Assembly: GCA_036435485.1 (NCBI GenBank)
Contig: CM071598.1
Span: 41,678,501-41,742,500, forward strand
Source: Saposhnikovia divaricata
Taxonomy: Eukaryota; Streptophyta; Magnoliopsida; Apiales; Apiaceae
Length of the DNA stretch: 64,000 nucleotides
Reading direction: 5' to 3'
Positions 52,491-63,788 of this stretch are shown piece by piece; the stretch's first letter is position 1, and every line of letters begins with the position of its first letter. The notes under the pieces were generated by a model that was given only the letters and a program-made list of their open reading frames with translations, did no database searches and had not been told where the DNA came from. Both the position numbers and the translations under genes were made by a program.

Positions 52491-54530
52491 CTACCTCCTG
52501 CCCCCAACTTCTTGGTTACCAATGGTGCACTCAACCACAAAGTCAGTTAACGCCTTAGCCTCAATGGCTGTCCGAGGCTTCTGTGTGATGTCCTCTGCTG
52601 ACCTTTCTTTGTGTTCCTTACCACTGTGGACATCCATGTCTTCAATCGGAAGGACCTGCCCCCCGACTCCATCAGGCCTTAGCGAGGCTACATAACATCT
52701 TCGTGCCATCTTCTGATCACCTTTATGTTCTCCAACACCATTCCTGGTAGGGAACTTGATCTTCACATGATAGGTTGAGGCAACAGCCTTGAATGCATGA
52801 AGTCCAGTCCTTCCAAGGATAGCGTTGTACGTTGAAGCCGCCTTGATTACCAGGAAGTTCAACATCTGAGTGGCCTCCTTGGGCTCTTGCCCGATAGTTA
52901 CAGGCAGCTGAATAGTCCCTTCGACTTTGGATTTTACTCCATTAAATCCGTATATAGGCATGTTATTGGGGGTCAACTGAGAATCAGTGTATCCCATCTT
53001 CACAAACGCATCATGAAACAGAATGTCAACGGAAGCTCCATTGTCTATCAAGACTCGCTTCACCTCCGAATTTCCAATCACAGGAGTTATGACCAACGGG
53101 TCGTCATGGGGGAACTTCACTCCTTCCAAGTCTGAGTCATCAAAGCTAATCGCTACCTCAGTTTTTGCACGCTTCGGGGCCTCTCCCACTATGTGCAACA
53201 CCTCTCGAGCATAAGCCTTTCGAGAGTTCCTAGTTGTCCCGGCCGCAGTCGGGCCTCCTGAGATCATGTTGATTACTGGCCCTTGGGGCTGTAGATTGCG
53301 ATCTTGATCGTCATCCCTTCTATTATAGTCTCTTCTCTGGTTACCACGGTCTTCACCCTTAGTGAAGTGCCTCAGCTTCCCTCTACGGATCAAAAACTCG
53401 ATCTCATCTTTGAGTTGCTTGCAATCGTCAGTGTCATGCCCCACGTCTCTATGGAATCTGCAATACTGATTCTGGTTTCTCTTTGCGGGATCACCCCTGA
53501 GTGGCTTCGGCCATCTGAAATCCTTATCATTCTCAATGTCCAACAAGATTCGACTCCTAGGAGTATTCAACCTTGCATACTCAGTGAACCTTGACCCTTG
53601 GTTCTTCTTAGGGGCAGAGTCGGAGTCCTCGCTAGTTCGGGGATACTTGTCCCTAGCATCATACTCTTGATCATTATAGTCCTGGTCTTGCTTTCGCTTC
53701 TTGGAGTCATTGTTACCTCCTCCTCCACCTACGGTGGTTTCTTTCTTCAAGCTATCCTCAGCTTTAATATACTTATCAGCCCTTCGTTGGAGCTCAGCCA
53801 TGTCCTCAGGGGGATGCTTCGCCAATGATCTCTTGAAGAAGAGGTCAGTGGTTCCGTGCTCCAGGGCTACCATTGCCACCTTATTTTCCAAATCAGTGAT
53901 ATTCAGGGTCTCCTTAGTGAATCGCTTGAGGTAATCCCTCAGATTTTCATTCTTTCCTTGCACCACATACATAAGAGATGCGGAGCTCTTCTCATGCACC
54001 CTTCCACTAATGAATTGGCTAACGAAGGCGGCACTCAACTCCTTAAAAGAGCCAATAGAGTTCGCAGGCAATCGGCTATACCATCTCTGAGCCATGCCCG
54101 ACAGGGTTTGGGGGAACGCTCTGCACTTTAGGGCATCACTTGCAGGCTGCAGCAGCAGTGCGTTCGAGAATGTTCTCACATGGTTTGCGGGATCACCCGT
54201 TCCATCATAAGCCTTTATTGTAGGCATCTTAAACTTCCTAGAGATGTGAGCATTCATCACTTCCTTGGTGAACGGGGGTGTTGGATCATCAGGATCTCCG
54301 AGAGGCATCAGATCTTCGGGGTTCCCCTTGGGAATTTCCATCCTTGTGGTTGTTCTTCTGAATGAGGCATCAGCCCTTCTTTGTCTCCTTGAAGACCTCT
54401 CCAAATCAATGATGGGAATCCTTCCTGCAGTTGGAGGAGGCTGAGTTTGATTTAGCCTAGCTTGTTCTCTTGCCATATCTTCCTTCAATTTTAAGATCTC
54501 GGCCTCATAAGCCTTGATCCTTTCAGCAGT
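52491..54530 (-). pseudogene. gag: Tat gag-protease frame, 5'-truncated, joined to RNase H tether
   Basis: Open for about 680 residues. There is no ATG: the frame starts at the junction with CACTA-2 (54530/54531), so the N-terminus is lost. It holds a retrotransposon gag domain (HVRTFSNALLLQPASDALK, GMAQRWYSRLPANSIGSF), a Tat-type CHHC stretch YCRFHRDVGHDTDDCKQL, and the protease RVLIDNGASVDILF. It then passes from the protease C-terminal side (SGKEHKERSAEDITQ) straight into the RNase H tether (KPRTAIEAKALTDFVVECT), so the reverse transcriptase was removed by an in-frame deletion. Confidence 0.8.
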
Positions 54531-54572
54531 CACTACACCAAACTGGCAAATTACTAACAGATAAAAAAAGCC

Positions 54573-55050
54573 ATTAGTAACGGATATATCCGTTACTAAT
54601 TAGTAACGGATATATCCGTTACTGATGGCATTAGTAACAGATATATCCGTTACTAATTAGTAACGGATATATCCGTTACTAATGTGTCAGATATCCGTTA
54701 CTAATTAGTAACGGATATATCCGTTACTAATTCTATGTATCCGTTACTAATTAGTAACGGATATATCCGTTACTAATATTAAATATCTTTTACTAATTAG
54801 TAACGGATACATAGAATTAGTAACGGATATATCCGTTACTAATTAGTAACGGATATATCCGTTACTAATTCTATGTATCCGTTACTAATTAGTAACAGAT
54901 ATATCCGTTACTAATATTATATATCCTTTACTAATTAGTAACGGATATATCTGTTACTAATTAGTAACGAATACATAGAATTAGTAACGGATATATCCGT
55001 TACTAATATTAGTAACGGATATATCCGTTACTAAGGAATAATATATCTAT
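54573..55050. repeat. 28-bp perfect palindromes, subterminal array (copy 1)
   Basis: Units read ATTAGTAACGGATA joined to its exact reverse complement, repeated many times with variants (CAGATA, CTATGTATCC half sites). Arms overlap so that neighbouring units share AATTAG. Strong hairpin or cruciform potential. Confidence 0.92.
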
Positions 55051-55065
55051 TACTAATTTAATACT

Positions 55066-56440
55066 TTTAAAAGATTTATATTATAAAATCACATCAAATA
55101 AGCTTGTAATTTTTTAATTTTTTTTGTATATCACTAAAATCATTAGATATTAACAACCGTACGGTTGGATCGTCGAAAAAAGATTTTAAAAATATTGTTT
55201 TGTGCAATCGGGACGATACTAGATATCGTGAGTATTGTTTTTTGGAGATTTATATTATAAAATCACATCAAATAAGCTTGTAATTTTTTAATTTCTTGTG
55301 TATATCACTAAAATCCTTAGATATTAACAGCCGTACGGTTGGATCGTCGAAAAAATATTTTAAAAATATTGTTTTGTGCAATCGGGACGATACTAGTTAT
55401 CGCGAGTATTGTTTTTCGGAGATTTATATTATAAAATCACATCAAATAAGCTTGTAATTTTTTAATTTTTTGTGTATATAACTAAAATCCTTAGATATTA
55501 ACAACCTTATGGTTGCATCGTCGAAAAAATATTTTAAAAATATTGTTTTGTGCAATCGGGACGATACTAGTTATCGCGAGTATTGTTTTTCGGAGATTTA
55601 TATTATAAAATCACATCAAATAAGCTTGTAATTTTTTACTTTTTTGTGTATATCACTAAAATCATTAGATATTAACAACCTTATGGTTGCATCGTCGAAA
55701 AAATATTTTAAAAATATTGTTTTGTGCAATCGGGACGATACTAGTTATCGCGAGTATTGTTTTTCGGAGATTTATATTATAAAATCACATTAAATAAGCT
55801 TGTAATTTTTTAATTTTTTGTGTATATCACTAAAATCATTAGATATTAACAACCTTATGGTTGCATCGTCGAAAAAACATTTTAAAAATATTGTTTTGTG
55901 CAATCGGGACGATACTAGATATCGTGAGTATTGTTTTTTGGAGATTTATATTATAAAATCACATCAAATAAGCTTGTAATTTTTTAATTTTTTGTGTATA
56001 TCACTAAAATCCTTAGATATTAACAGCCGTACGGTTGGATCGTCGAAAAAATATTTTAAAAATATTGTTTTGTGCAATCGGGACGATACTAGATATCGCG
56101 AGTATTGTTTTTCGGAGATTTATATTATAAAATCACATCAAATAAGCTTGTAATTTTTTAATTTTTTGTGTATATCACTAAAATCCTTAGATATTAACAG
56201 CCGTACGGTTGGATCGTCGAAAAAATATTTTAAAAATATTGTTTTGTGCAATCGGGACGATACTAGTTAGCGCGAGTATTGTTTTTCGGAGATTTATATT
56301 ATAAAATCACATCAAATAAGCTTGTAATTTTTTAATTTTTTGTGTATATCACTAAAATCATTAGATATTAACAACCTTATGGTTGCATCGTCGAAAAAAT
56401 ATTTTAAAAATATTGTTTTGTGCAATCGGGACGATACTAG
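55066..56440. repeat. 174-bp tandem array, 8 copies (CACTA-2, copy 1)
   Basis: AAGCTTGTAAT starts at 55100, 55274, 55448, 55622, 55796, 55970, 56144 and 56318, an exact 174-base step. Each unit includes CACTAAAATC, CCGTACGGTTGGATCGTCGA (some with CCTTATGGTTGCATCGTCGA) and GCAATCGGGACGATACTAG. Copies are over 93% alike. Homologous to the arrays in CACTA-1. Confidence 0.95.
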
Positions 56441-57130
56441 TTATTTTCGATTTTTTAAAAAATTTAATTATTTTCGATTTTTTAAAAAAATAATTATTTT
56501 CGTTTTTTTTAAAAAAATTATTTTCGATTTTTTTAAAAAAATAATTATTTTCGATTTTTTTAAAAAAATAATTATTTTCGATTTTTTAAAAAAATTTATT
56601 TATTTTCGATTTTTTTTAAAAAATTAATTATTTTCGTTTTTAGAAAAAATAATTATTTTCGATTTTTTAAAAAATAATAATTATTTTCGAATTTTTTTAA
56701 AAAAAATTATTTTCGATTTTTCAAAAAATATTATTTTCGATTTTTAAAAAAATATTATTTTCGATTTTTTAAAAAAAAATTAATAATTTTTGATTTTTAA
56801 AAAAAAATTTCGTTTTTTTAAAAATAATTATTTTCGATTTTTTTAAAAATAATTATTTTCAATTTTTTTAAAAAAATAATTATTTTCGATTTTTTTAAAA
56901 AAATAATTATTTTCGATTTTTTAAAAAAAATTAATTATTTTCTATTTTTTAAAAAATTAATTATTTTCGTTTTTTTAAAAAAAATAATTACTTTCGATTT
57001 TTAAAAAATAATAATTATTTTTGATTTTTTTTAAAAAAAATTATTTTCGATTTTTTTAAAAAATAATTATTTTCTATTTTTTTAAAATAAATAATTATAA
57101 CGAATTTTTAAAAAATTAAATTTTAAACAA
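56441..57130. repeat. AT-rich short tandem array (copy 1)
   Basis: About 25-30 base units of the form TTATTTTCGATTTTTTAAAA with variable A and T runs. A Phe/Lys/Ile frame at 56340-56627 is repeat translation, not a gene. Confidence 0.9.
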
Positions 57131-57232
57131 TATGTAAAATTAAATTAAAACGAATTTTTTAAAAAATTATAATTTTAAACGAATTTATAAAACAAAAACA
57201 TGTAAAAGTTCATAGTATAAGGATTGTATTTC

Positions 57233-58828
57233 GAGTAAATTGCACCATGTTGGCCAGTAAAATTAATATTTGGCACTTTGATGATCAATGTTGCAAATCT
57301 TGCACTATGATGACTCGAAATTGTTTTTTTAAACATTTAAATGACTTCTGTCGGTCTCCCGTTAAAAAATAAAAGCATCGTTAGTGACTATTAATTAAAA
57401 GAAGGGTATGATCGTCTTTTCGTCTTCTTCTCCAGATCTGGTACAGTAAATATGTAAGAAAAATATTGGAACTTGAAGTAAGCCGGTGAGTTTGAAAACA
57501 TGCTATTTTGAGTTGGGTCGGGCGAGGAATGTCGGCGTGGCCACGGGGTTTCCCAAGTTTCGCATATATACACGTCCTTATTGTTTTAGCCTGTTAGGTC
57601 GAATATTTTCCAGTTGTCTAAACGGCCCAATCCTTCGGTTCCTGGACAACCTAGTTGTCTTGTACTCAGTAGGCCTCAGATGAGGAATCTTAGTGTCAAT
57701 CAATGTAATTTATCACTCGATCTGTTATTTGTTTGTTGTCTATATAGATGATTTGTTATTTGATGAGTTGAATTCATGAGCGATTTAGTTGTTTCGATTT
57801 CGAAAAGTTGTGTGAATTGCTCTCGATTTTGTAATTGATTAAGTAATGCTGTAGTTCTGGAAAATCGCCTGATGTTTTCGAGATTTTAAATCGACGAAGC
57901 TCTGCGGTGTTGTTATTTATTTCCACTCACTTGCACATTACTGTTGGTAATTCGTGATTCGTGTTTCGATTTGTGGTTCCGTAGATTTGTGGTAATCCAT
58001 GACGTGCCCAAAGGTTGATGCGATGAAGAAAGCTGTCATGTTGTTGCTGAATGGAGTTGTTGCCTTCTGAGGACCATACTGTTCAGAAGCTTTTACTTCT
58101 GTGTCTTGAGATTATTGAGAAGAGAGACACTAAAGGAGCAATCTTGCTGGAAATGATCTTAATTTGCAAAAATTTGAGGAACAATTTGCAGCACCCAAAT
58201 GAGTACATTCGGGGTGTTACTTTGAGGTTTCTTTGCCGGCTGAATGAGGTGGAGATCATTGAGCCATTGATTCCGTCTGTTTTAGCGAACTTGGAGCATC
58301 GACACTAGTATATTAGGAAGAACGCAATACTTGCAGTGATGGCTATATACAAACTACCTAACGGGGAGCAGCTCTTGGTTGTTTTAGCCAAGAGAAATGC
58401 GTTTCTTATGCTTTTCAATTGTGCCCAGGAACGTGCTATTAATTATCATCTAACCAATGTTGAAAAGGTCGCTGAATGGGGAGAACTGCTTCAAATGGTT
58501 GTCTTGGAATTGATTAGGAAAGTATGTAGAACAAATAATTAGGTGTAGATATGCATTGAATTTGATTTGGTGTAGATATGAAAATAATTGAATCAGATGA
58601 AGATATGAATTTGTATGTATATATAGCTCTGTTAGTACTTGCATAGCTGTTAGTACTTAATTAAGGACTATAATACCCCTATAAAATTAACTTCGTTTAT
58701 GCCAAGATGACGGAAGTCATTTAAATGTTTAAAAAAATAATTTCGAGCCATCATAGTGCAAGATTTGCAACATTGGCCAATAAAGTGCCAAAAATTAATT
58801 TTACTAGCCACCATAATGCAATTTACTC
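57233..58828. mobile_element. Pack-MULE carrying a beta-COP fragment (copy 1)
   Basis: The first and last roughly 115 bases are inverted copies (starting GAGTAAATTGCACCATGTTG on the left). An exact 9-bp target duplication TTGTATTTC lies at 57224-57232 and 58829-58837. Long terminal inverted repeats with a 9-bp duplication define Mutator-like elements. There is no transposase; the interior holds a host gene fragment, hence Pack-MULE. 57400-57990 looks like 5' flank or leader of the captured gene. Confidence 0.88.
57999..58542 (+). pseudogene. betaCOP: Coatomer beta subunit (beta-COP) fragment, broken (copy 1)
   Basis: Matches the N-terminal adaptin-like repeat region of plant beta-COP, a subunit of the COPI coat on Golgi vesicles. 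Order: KVDAMKKAVMLLLNG, a deletion of about 14 residues with a frame change, LPSEDHTVQKLLLL, LRNNLQHPNEYIRGVTLRFL, an in-frame TAG after LEHRH (58306-58308), YIRKNAILAVMAIYKLPNGE, a second deletion of about 18 residues, AKRNAFLMLFNCAQERAINY, LLQMVVLELIRKVCRT, stop. The first about 35 and all later residues of the family are absent. Not functional; carried by the Pack-MULE. Confidence 0.85.
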
Positions 58829-58857
58829 TTGTATTTCCATATATATCACAAATACTC

Positions 58858-58925
58858 GCGTGTCACAGTTGGTTGAGGGGGTGTACTACCTCAGAGGAGG
58901 TCAGGGGTTCGAAACTTTACTTCAA
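58858..58925 (+). other. tRNA-like sequence, possible SINE head (copy 1)
   Basis: TGTCACAGTTGGTTGAGG at 58861 resembles an RNA polymerase III A box, and GGTTCGAAAC at 58906-58915 a B box, at a spacing fitting a tRNA. It does not fold into a clean tRNA that I can write. What follows (58940-59060) is a duplicated GGTGGCAGCCTCTGATTGGC stretch. It may be a tRNA pseudogene or SINE head. Confidence 0.4.
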
Positions 58926-58949
58926 CAAATCTGGAAAAATTGAGGTTGG

Positions 58950-59062
58950 GTGAGAGGTGGGGCGGTTGTGGTGGCAGCCTCTGATTGGCTGAGAGTACAG
59001 GTGGCGCGATGTGATTGGCTGAGAGGTGGGGGCGGCTGTGGTGGCAGCCTCTGATTGGCTGA
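58950..59062. repeat. GC-rich duplicated segment with CTGATTGGCTGAGA (copy 1)
   Basis: GAGAGGTGGGGCGGTTGTGG...CTGATTGGCTGAGA occurs twice in series with a partial third. It includes ATTGG (inverted CCAAT) three times. Function unknown. Confidence 0.7.
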
Positions 59063-59082
59063 GAACTTATTAAATTTTTTTA

Positions 59083-59760
59083 ATATTAGTAACGGATATA
59101 TCCGTTACTAATTCTCAACATCCGTTACTAACGGATATATCCGATACTAATTCTTAACATCCGTTACTAATATATCCGTTACTAATCGTCCGTCACAATT
59201 GCTTTTTTTTTATTTTGTAACAGATATATCCGTTACTAATTAGTAACGGATATATCCGTTACTAATTTCAGATATTCGTTACTAATTTGTAACGGATATA
59301 TCCGTTACTAATCTATTTGTAACAGATATATCCGTTACCAATTAGTAACGGATATATCCGTTACTAATGTGTCAGATATCCGTTACTAATTAGTAACGGA
59401 TATATCCGTTACTAATTCTATGTATCCGTTACTAATTAGTAACGGATATATCCGTTACTAATATTAAATATCTTTTACTAATTAGTAACGGATACATAGA
59501 ATTAGTAACGGATATATCCGTTACTAATTAGTAACGGATATATCCGTTACTAATTCTATGTATCCGTTACTAATTAGTAACAGATATATCCGTTACTAAT
59601 ATTATATATCCTTTACTAATTAGTAACGGATATATAATATTAGTAACGGATATATCTGTTACTAATTAGTAACGAATACATAGAATTAGTAACGGATATA
59701 TCCGTTACTAATATTAGTAACGGATATATCCGTTACTAAGGAATAATATATCTATTACTA
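59083..59760. repeat. 28-bp palindrome array, junction of the two 4.7-kb copies
   Basis: Same ATTAGTAACGGATA palindromes. The stretch 59083-59300 is the end of copy 1 and recurs at 63789-64000; the stretch from about 59320 equals 54640 onward. Copy 2 holds 21 extra bases (one more half unit near 59630). Confidence 0.92.
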
Positions 59761-59771
59761 ATTTAATACTT

Positions 59772-61145
59772 TTAAAAGATTTATATTATAAAATCACATC
59801 AAATAAGCTTGTAATTTTTTAATTTTTTTTGTATATCACTAAAATCATTAGATATTAACAACCGTACGGTTGGATCGTCGAAAAAAGATTTTAAAAATAT
59901 TGTTTTGTGCAATCGGGACGATACTAGATATCGTGAGTATTGTTTTTTGGAGATTTATATTATAAAATCACATCAAATAAGCTTGTAATTTTTTAATTTC
60001 TTGTGTATATCACTAAAATCCTTAGATATTAACAGCCGTACGGTTGGATCGTCGAAAAAATATTTTAAAAATATTGTTTTGTGCAATCGGGACGATACTA
60101 GTTATCGCGAGTATTGTTTTTCGGAGATTTATATTATAAAATCACATCAAATAAGCTTGTAATTTTTTAATTTTTTGTGTATATAACTAAAATCCTTAGA
60201 TATTAACAACCTTATGGTTGCATCGTCGAAAAAATATTTTAAAAATATTGTTTTGTGCAATCGGGACGATACTAGTTATCGCGAGTATTGTTTTTCGGAG
60301 ATTTATATTATAAAATCACATCAAATAAGCTTGTAATTTTTTACTTTTTTGTGTATATCACTAAAATCATTAGATATTAACAACCTTATGGTTGCATCGT
60401 CGAAAAAATATTTTAAAAATATTGTTTTGTGCAATCGGGACGATACTAGTTATCGCGAGTATTGTTTTTCGGAGATTTATATTATAAAATCACATTAAAT
60501 AAGCTTGTAATTTTTTAATTTTTTGTGTATATCACTAAAATCATTAGATATTAACAACCTTATGGTTGCATCGTCGAAAAAACATTTTAAAAATATTGTT
60601 TTGTGCAATCGGGACGATACTAGATATCGTGAGTATTGTTTTTTGGAGATTTATATTATAAAATCACATCAAATAAGCTTGTAATTTTTTAATTTTTTGT
60701 GTATATCACTAAAATCCTTAGATATTAACAGCCGTACGGTTGGATCGTCGAAAAAATATTTTAAAAATATTGTTTTGTGCAATCGGGACGATACTAGATA
60801 TCGCGAGTATTGTTTTTCGGAGATTTATATTATAAAATCACATCAAATAAGCTTGTAATTTTTTAATTTTTTGTGTATATCACTAAAATCCTTAGATATT
60901 AACAGCCGTACGGTTGGATCGTCGAAAAAATATTTTAAAAATATTGTTTTGTGCAATCGGGACGATACTAGTTAGCGCGAGTATTGTTTTTCGGAGATTT
61001 ATATTATAAAATCACATCAAATAAGCTTGTAATTTTTTAATTTTTTGTGTATATCACTAAAATCATTAGATATTAACAACCTTATGGTTGCATCGTCGAA
61101 AAAATATTTTAAAAATATTGTTTTGTGCAATCGGGACGATACTAG
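59772..61145. repeat. 174-bp tandem array, 8 copies (CACTA-2, copy 2)
   Basis: Same eight units in the same order, 4705-4706 bases after copy 1, with no substitution noticed. Confidence 0.95.
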
Positions 61146-61835
61146 TTATTTTCGATTTTTTAAAAAAATTTAATTATTTTCGATTTTTTAAAAAAATAAT
61201 TATTTTCGTTTTTTTTAAAAAAATTATTTTCGATTTTTTTAAAAAAATAATTATTTTCGATTTTTTTAAAAAAATAATTATTTTCGATTTTTTAAAAAAA
61301 TTTATTTATTTTCGATTTTTTTTAAAAAATTAATTATTTTCGTTTTTAGAAAAAATAATTATTTTCGATTTTTTAAAAAATAATAATTATTTTCGAATTT
61401 TTTTAAAAAAAATTATTTTCGATTTTTCAAAAAATATTATTTTCGATTTTTAAAAAAATATTATTTTCGATTTTTTAAAAAAAAATTAATAATTTTTGAT
61501 TTTTAAAAAAAAATTTCGTTTTTTTAAAAATAATTATTTTCGATTTTTTTAAAAATAATTATTTTCAATTTTTTTAAAAAAATAATTATTTTCGATTTTT
61601 TTAAAAAAATAATTATTTTCGATTTTTTAAAAAAAATTAATTATTTTCTATTTTTTAAAAAATTAATTATTTTCGTTTTTTTAAAAAAAATAATTACTTT
61701 CGATTTTTAAAAAATAATAATTATTTTTGATTTTTTTTAAAAAAAATTATTTTCGATTTTTTTAAAAAATAATTATTTTCTATTTTTTTAAAATAAATAA
61801 TTATAACGAATTTTTAAAAAATTAAATTTTAAACA
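61146..61835. repeat. AT-rich short tandem array (copy 2)
   Basis: Repeat of 56441-57130 with one extra A in the first A run, which shifts the offset from 4705 to 4706. Confidence 0.9.
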
Positions 61836-61938
61836 ATATGTAAAATTAAATTAAAACGAATTTTTTAAAAAATTATAATTTTAAACGAATTTATAAAACA
61901 AAAACATGTAAAAGTTCATAGTATAAGGATTGTATTTC

Positions 61939-63534
61939 GAGTAAATTGCACCATGTTGGCCAGTAAAATTAATATTTGGCACTTTGATGATCAATGTTGC
62001 AAATCTTGCACTATGATGACTCGAAATTGTTTTTTTAAACATTTAAATGACTTCTGTCGGTCTCCCGTTAAAAAATAAAAGCATCGTTAGTGACTATTAA
62101 TTAAAAGAAGGGTATGATCGTCTTTTCGTCTTCTTCTCCAGATCTGGTACAGTAAATATGTAAGAAAAATATTGGAACTTGAAGTAAGCCGGTGAGTTTG
62201 AAAACATGCTATTTTGAGTTGGGTCGGGCGAGGAATGTCGGCGTGGCCACGGGGTTTCCCAAGTTTCGCATATATACACGTCCTTATTGTTTTAGCCTGT
62301 TAGGTCGAATATTTTCCAGTTGTCTAAACGGCCCAATCCTTCGGTTCCTGGACAACCTAGTTGTCTTGTACTCAGTAGGCCTCAGATGAGGAATCTTAGT
62401 GTCAATCAATGTAATTTATCACTCGATCTGTTATTTGTTTGTTGTCTATATAGATGATTTGTTATTTGATGAGTTGAATTCATGAGCGATTTAGTTGTTT
62501 CGATTTCGAAAAGTTGTGTGAATTGCTCTCGATTTTGTAATTGATTAAGTAATGCTGTAGTTCTGGAAAATCGCCTGATGTTTTCGAGATTTTAAATCGA
62601 CGAAGCTCTGCGGTGTTGTTATTTATTTCCACTCACTTGCACATTACTGTTGGTAATTCGTGATTCGTGTTTCGATTTGTGGTTCCGTAGATTTGTGGTA
62701 ATCCATGACGTGCCCAAAGGTTGATGCGATGAAGAAAGCTGTCATGTTGTTGCTGAATGGAGTTGTTGCCTTCTGAGGACCATACTGTTCAGAAGCTTTT
62801 ACTTCTGTGTCTTGAGATTATTGAGAAGAGAGACACTAAAGGAGCAATCTTGCTGGAAATGATCTTAATTTGCAAAAATTTGAGGAACAATTTGCAGCAC
62901 CCAAATGAGTACATTCGGGGTGTTACTTTGAGGTTTCTTTGCCGGCTGAATGAGGTGGAGATCATTGAGCCATTGATTCCGTCTGTTTTAGCGAACTTGG
63001 AGCATCGACACTAGTATATTAGGAAGAACGCAATACTTGCAGTGATGGCTATATACAAACTACCTAACGGGGAGCAGCTCTTGGTTGTTTTAGCCAAGAG
63101 AAATGCGTTTCTTATGCTTTTCAATTGTGCCCAGGAACGTGCTATTAATTATCATCTAACCAATGTTGAAAAGGTCGCTGAATGGGGAGAACTGCTTCAA
63201 ATGGTTGTCTTGGAATTGATTAGGAAAGTATGTAGAACAAATAATTAGGTGTAGATATGCATTGAATTTGATTTGGTGTAGATATGAAAATAATTGAATC
63301 AGATGAAGATATGAATTTGTATGTATATATAGCTCTGTTAGTACTTGCATAGCTGTTAGTACTTAATTAAGGACTATAATACCCCTATAAAATTAACTTC
63401 GTTTATGCCAAGATGACGGAAGTCATTTAAATGTTTAAAAAAATAATTTCGAGCCATCATAGTGCAAGATTTGCAACATTGGCCAATAAAGTGCCAAAAA
63501 TTAATTTTACTAGCCACCATAATGCAATTTACTC
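61939..63534. mobile_element. Pack-MULE carrying a beta-COP fragment (copy 2)
   Basis: Identical in layout to 57233-58828, including the 9-bp duplication TTGTATTTC at 61930-61938 and 63535-63543. Same insertion, so it was copied by the 4.7-kb duplication and not by a new transposition. Confidence 0.88.
62705..63248 (+). pseudogene. betaCOP: Coatomer beta subunit (beta-COP) fragment, broken (copy 2)
   Basis: Same fragment with the same deletions, frame change and TAG (63012-63014) as copy 1. The shared defects predate the duplication. Confidence 0.85.
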
Positions 63535-63563
63535 TTGTATTTCCATATATATCACAAATACTC

Positions 63564-63631
63564 GCGTGTCACAGTTGGTTGAGGGGGTGTACTACCTCAG
63601 AGGAGGTCAGGGGTTCGAAACTTTACTTCAA
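63564..63631 (+). other. tRNA-like sequence, possible SINE head (copy 2)
   Basis: Copy of 58858-58925 at an offset of 4706 bases, with the same A-box-like and B-box-like stretches. Confidence 0.4.
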
Positions 63632-63788
63632 CAAATCTGGAAAAATTGAGGTTGGGTGAGAGGTGGGGCGGTTGTGGTGGCAGCCTCTGATTGGCTGAGA
63701 GTACAGGTGGCGCGATGTGATTGGCTGAGAGGTGGGGGCGGCTGTGGTGGCAGCCTCTGATTGGCTGAGAACTTATTAAATTTTTTTA

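Larger units (their letters stand above)
47484..54530 (-). mobile_element. Tat-lineage Gypsy element, defective and truncated
   Basis: Minus strand: gag-protease frame (54530 to 52491), fragments of the RT-RNase H tether and the Tat-type second RNase H (to 51330), a long 3' untranslated region with two tandem arrays, PPT (48011-48027), and a 527-bp LTR. Reverse transcriptase and integrase are missing, so it cannot move alone. The 5' end is cut at 54530 by CACTA-2. The Tat/Ogre lineage is known for tandem repeats in the 3' untranslated region, which fits. Confidence 0.75.

Noticed and set aside
56340..56627. Phe/Lys/Ile-rich 95-residue frame (again at 61088-61333)
   Set aside because: Translation of the TTTTCGATTTTTTAAAA array; not a gene.
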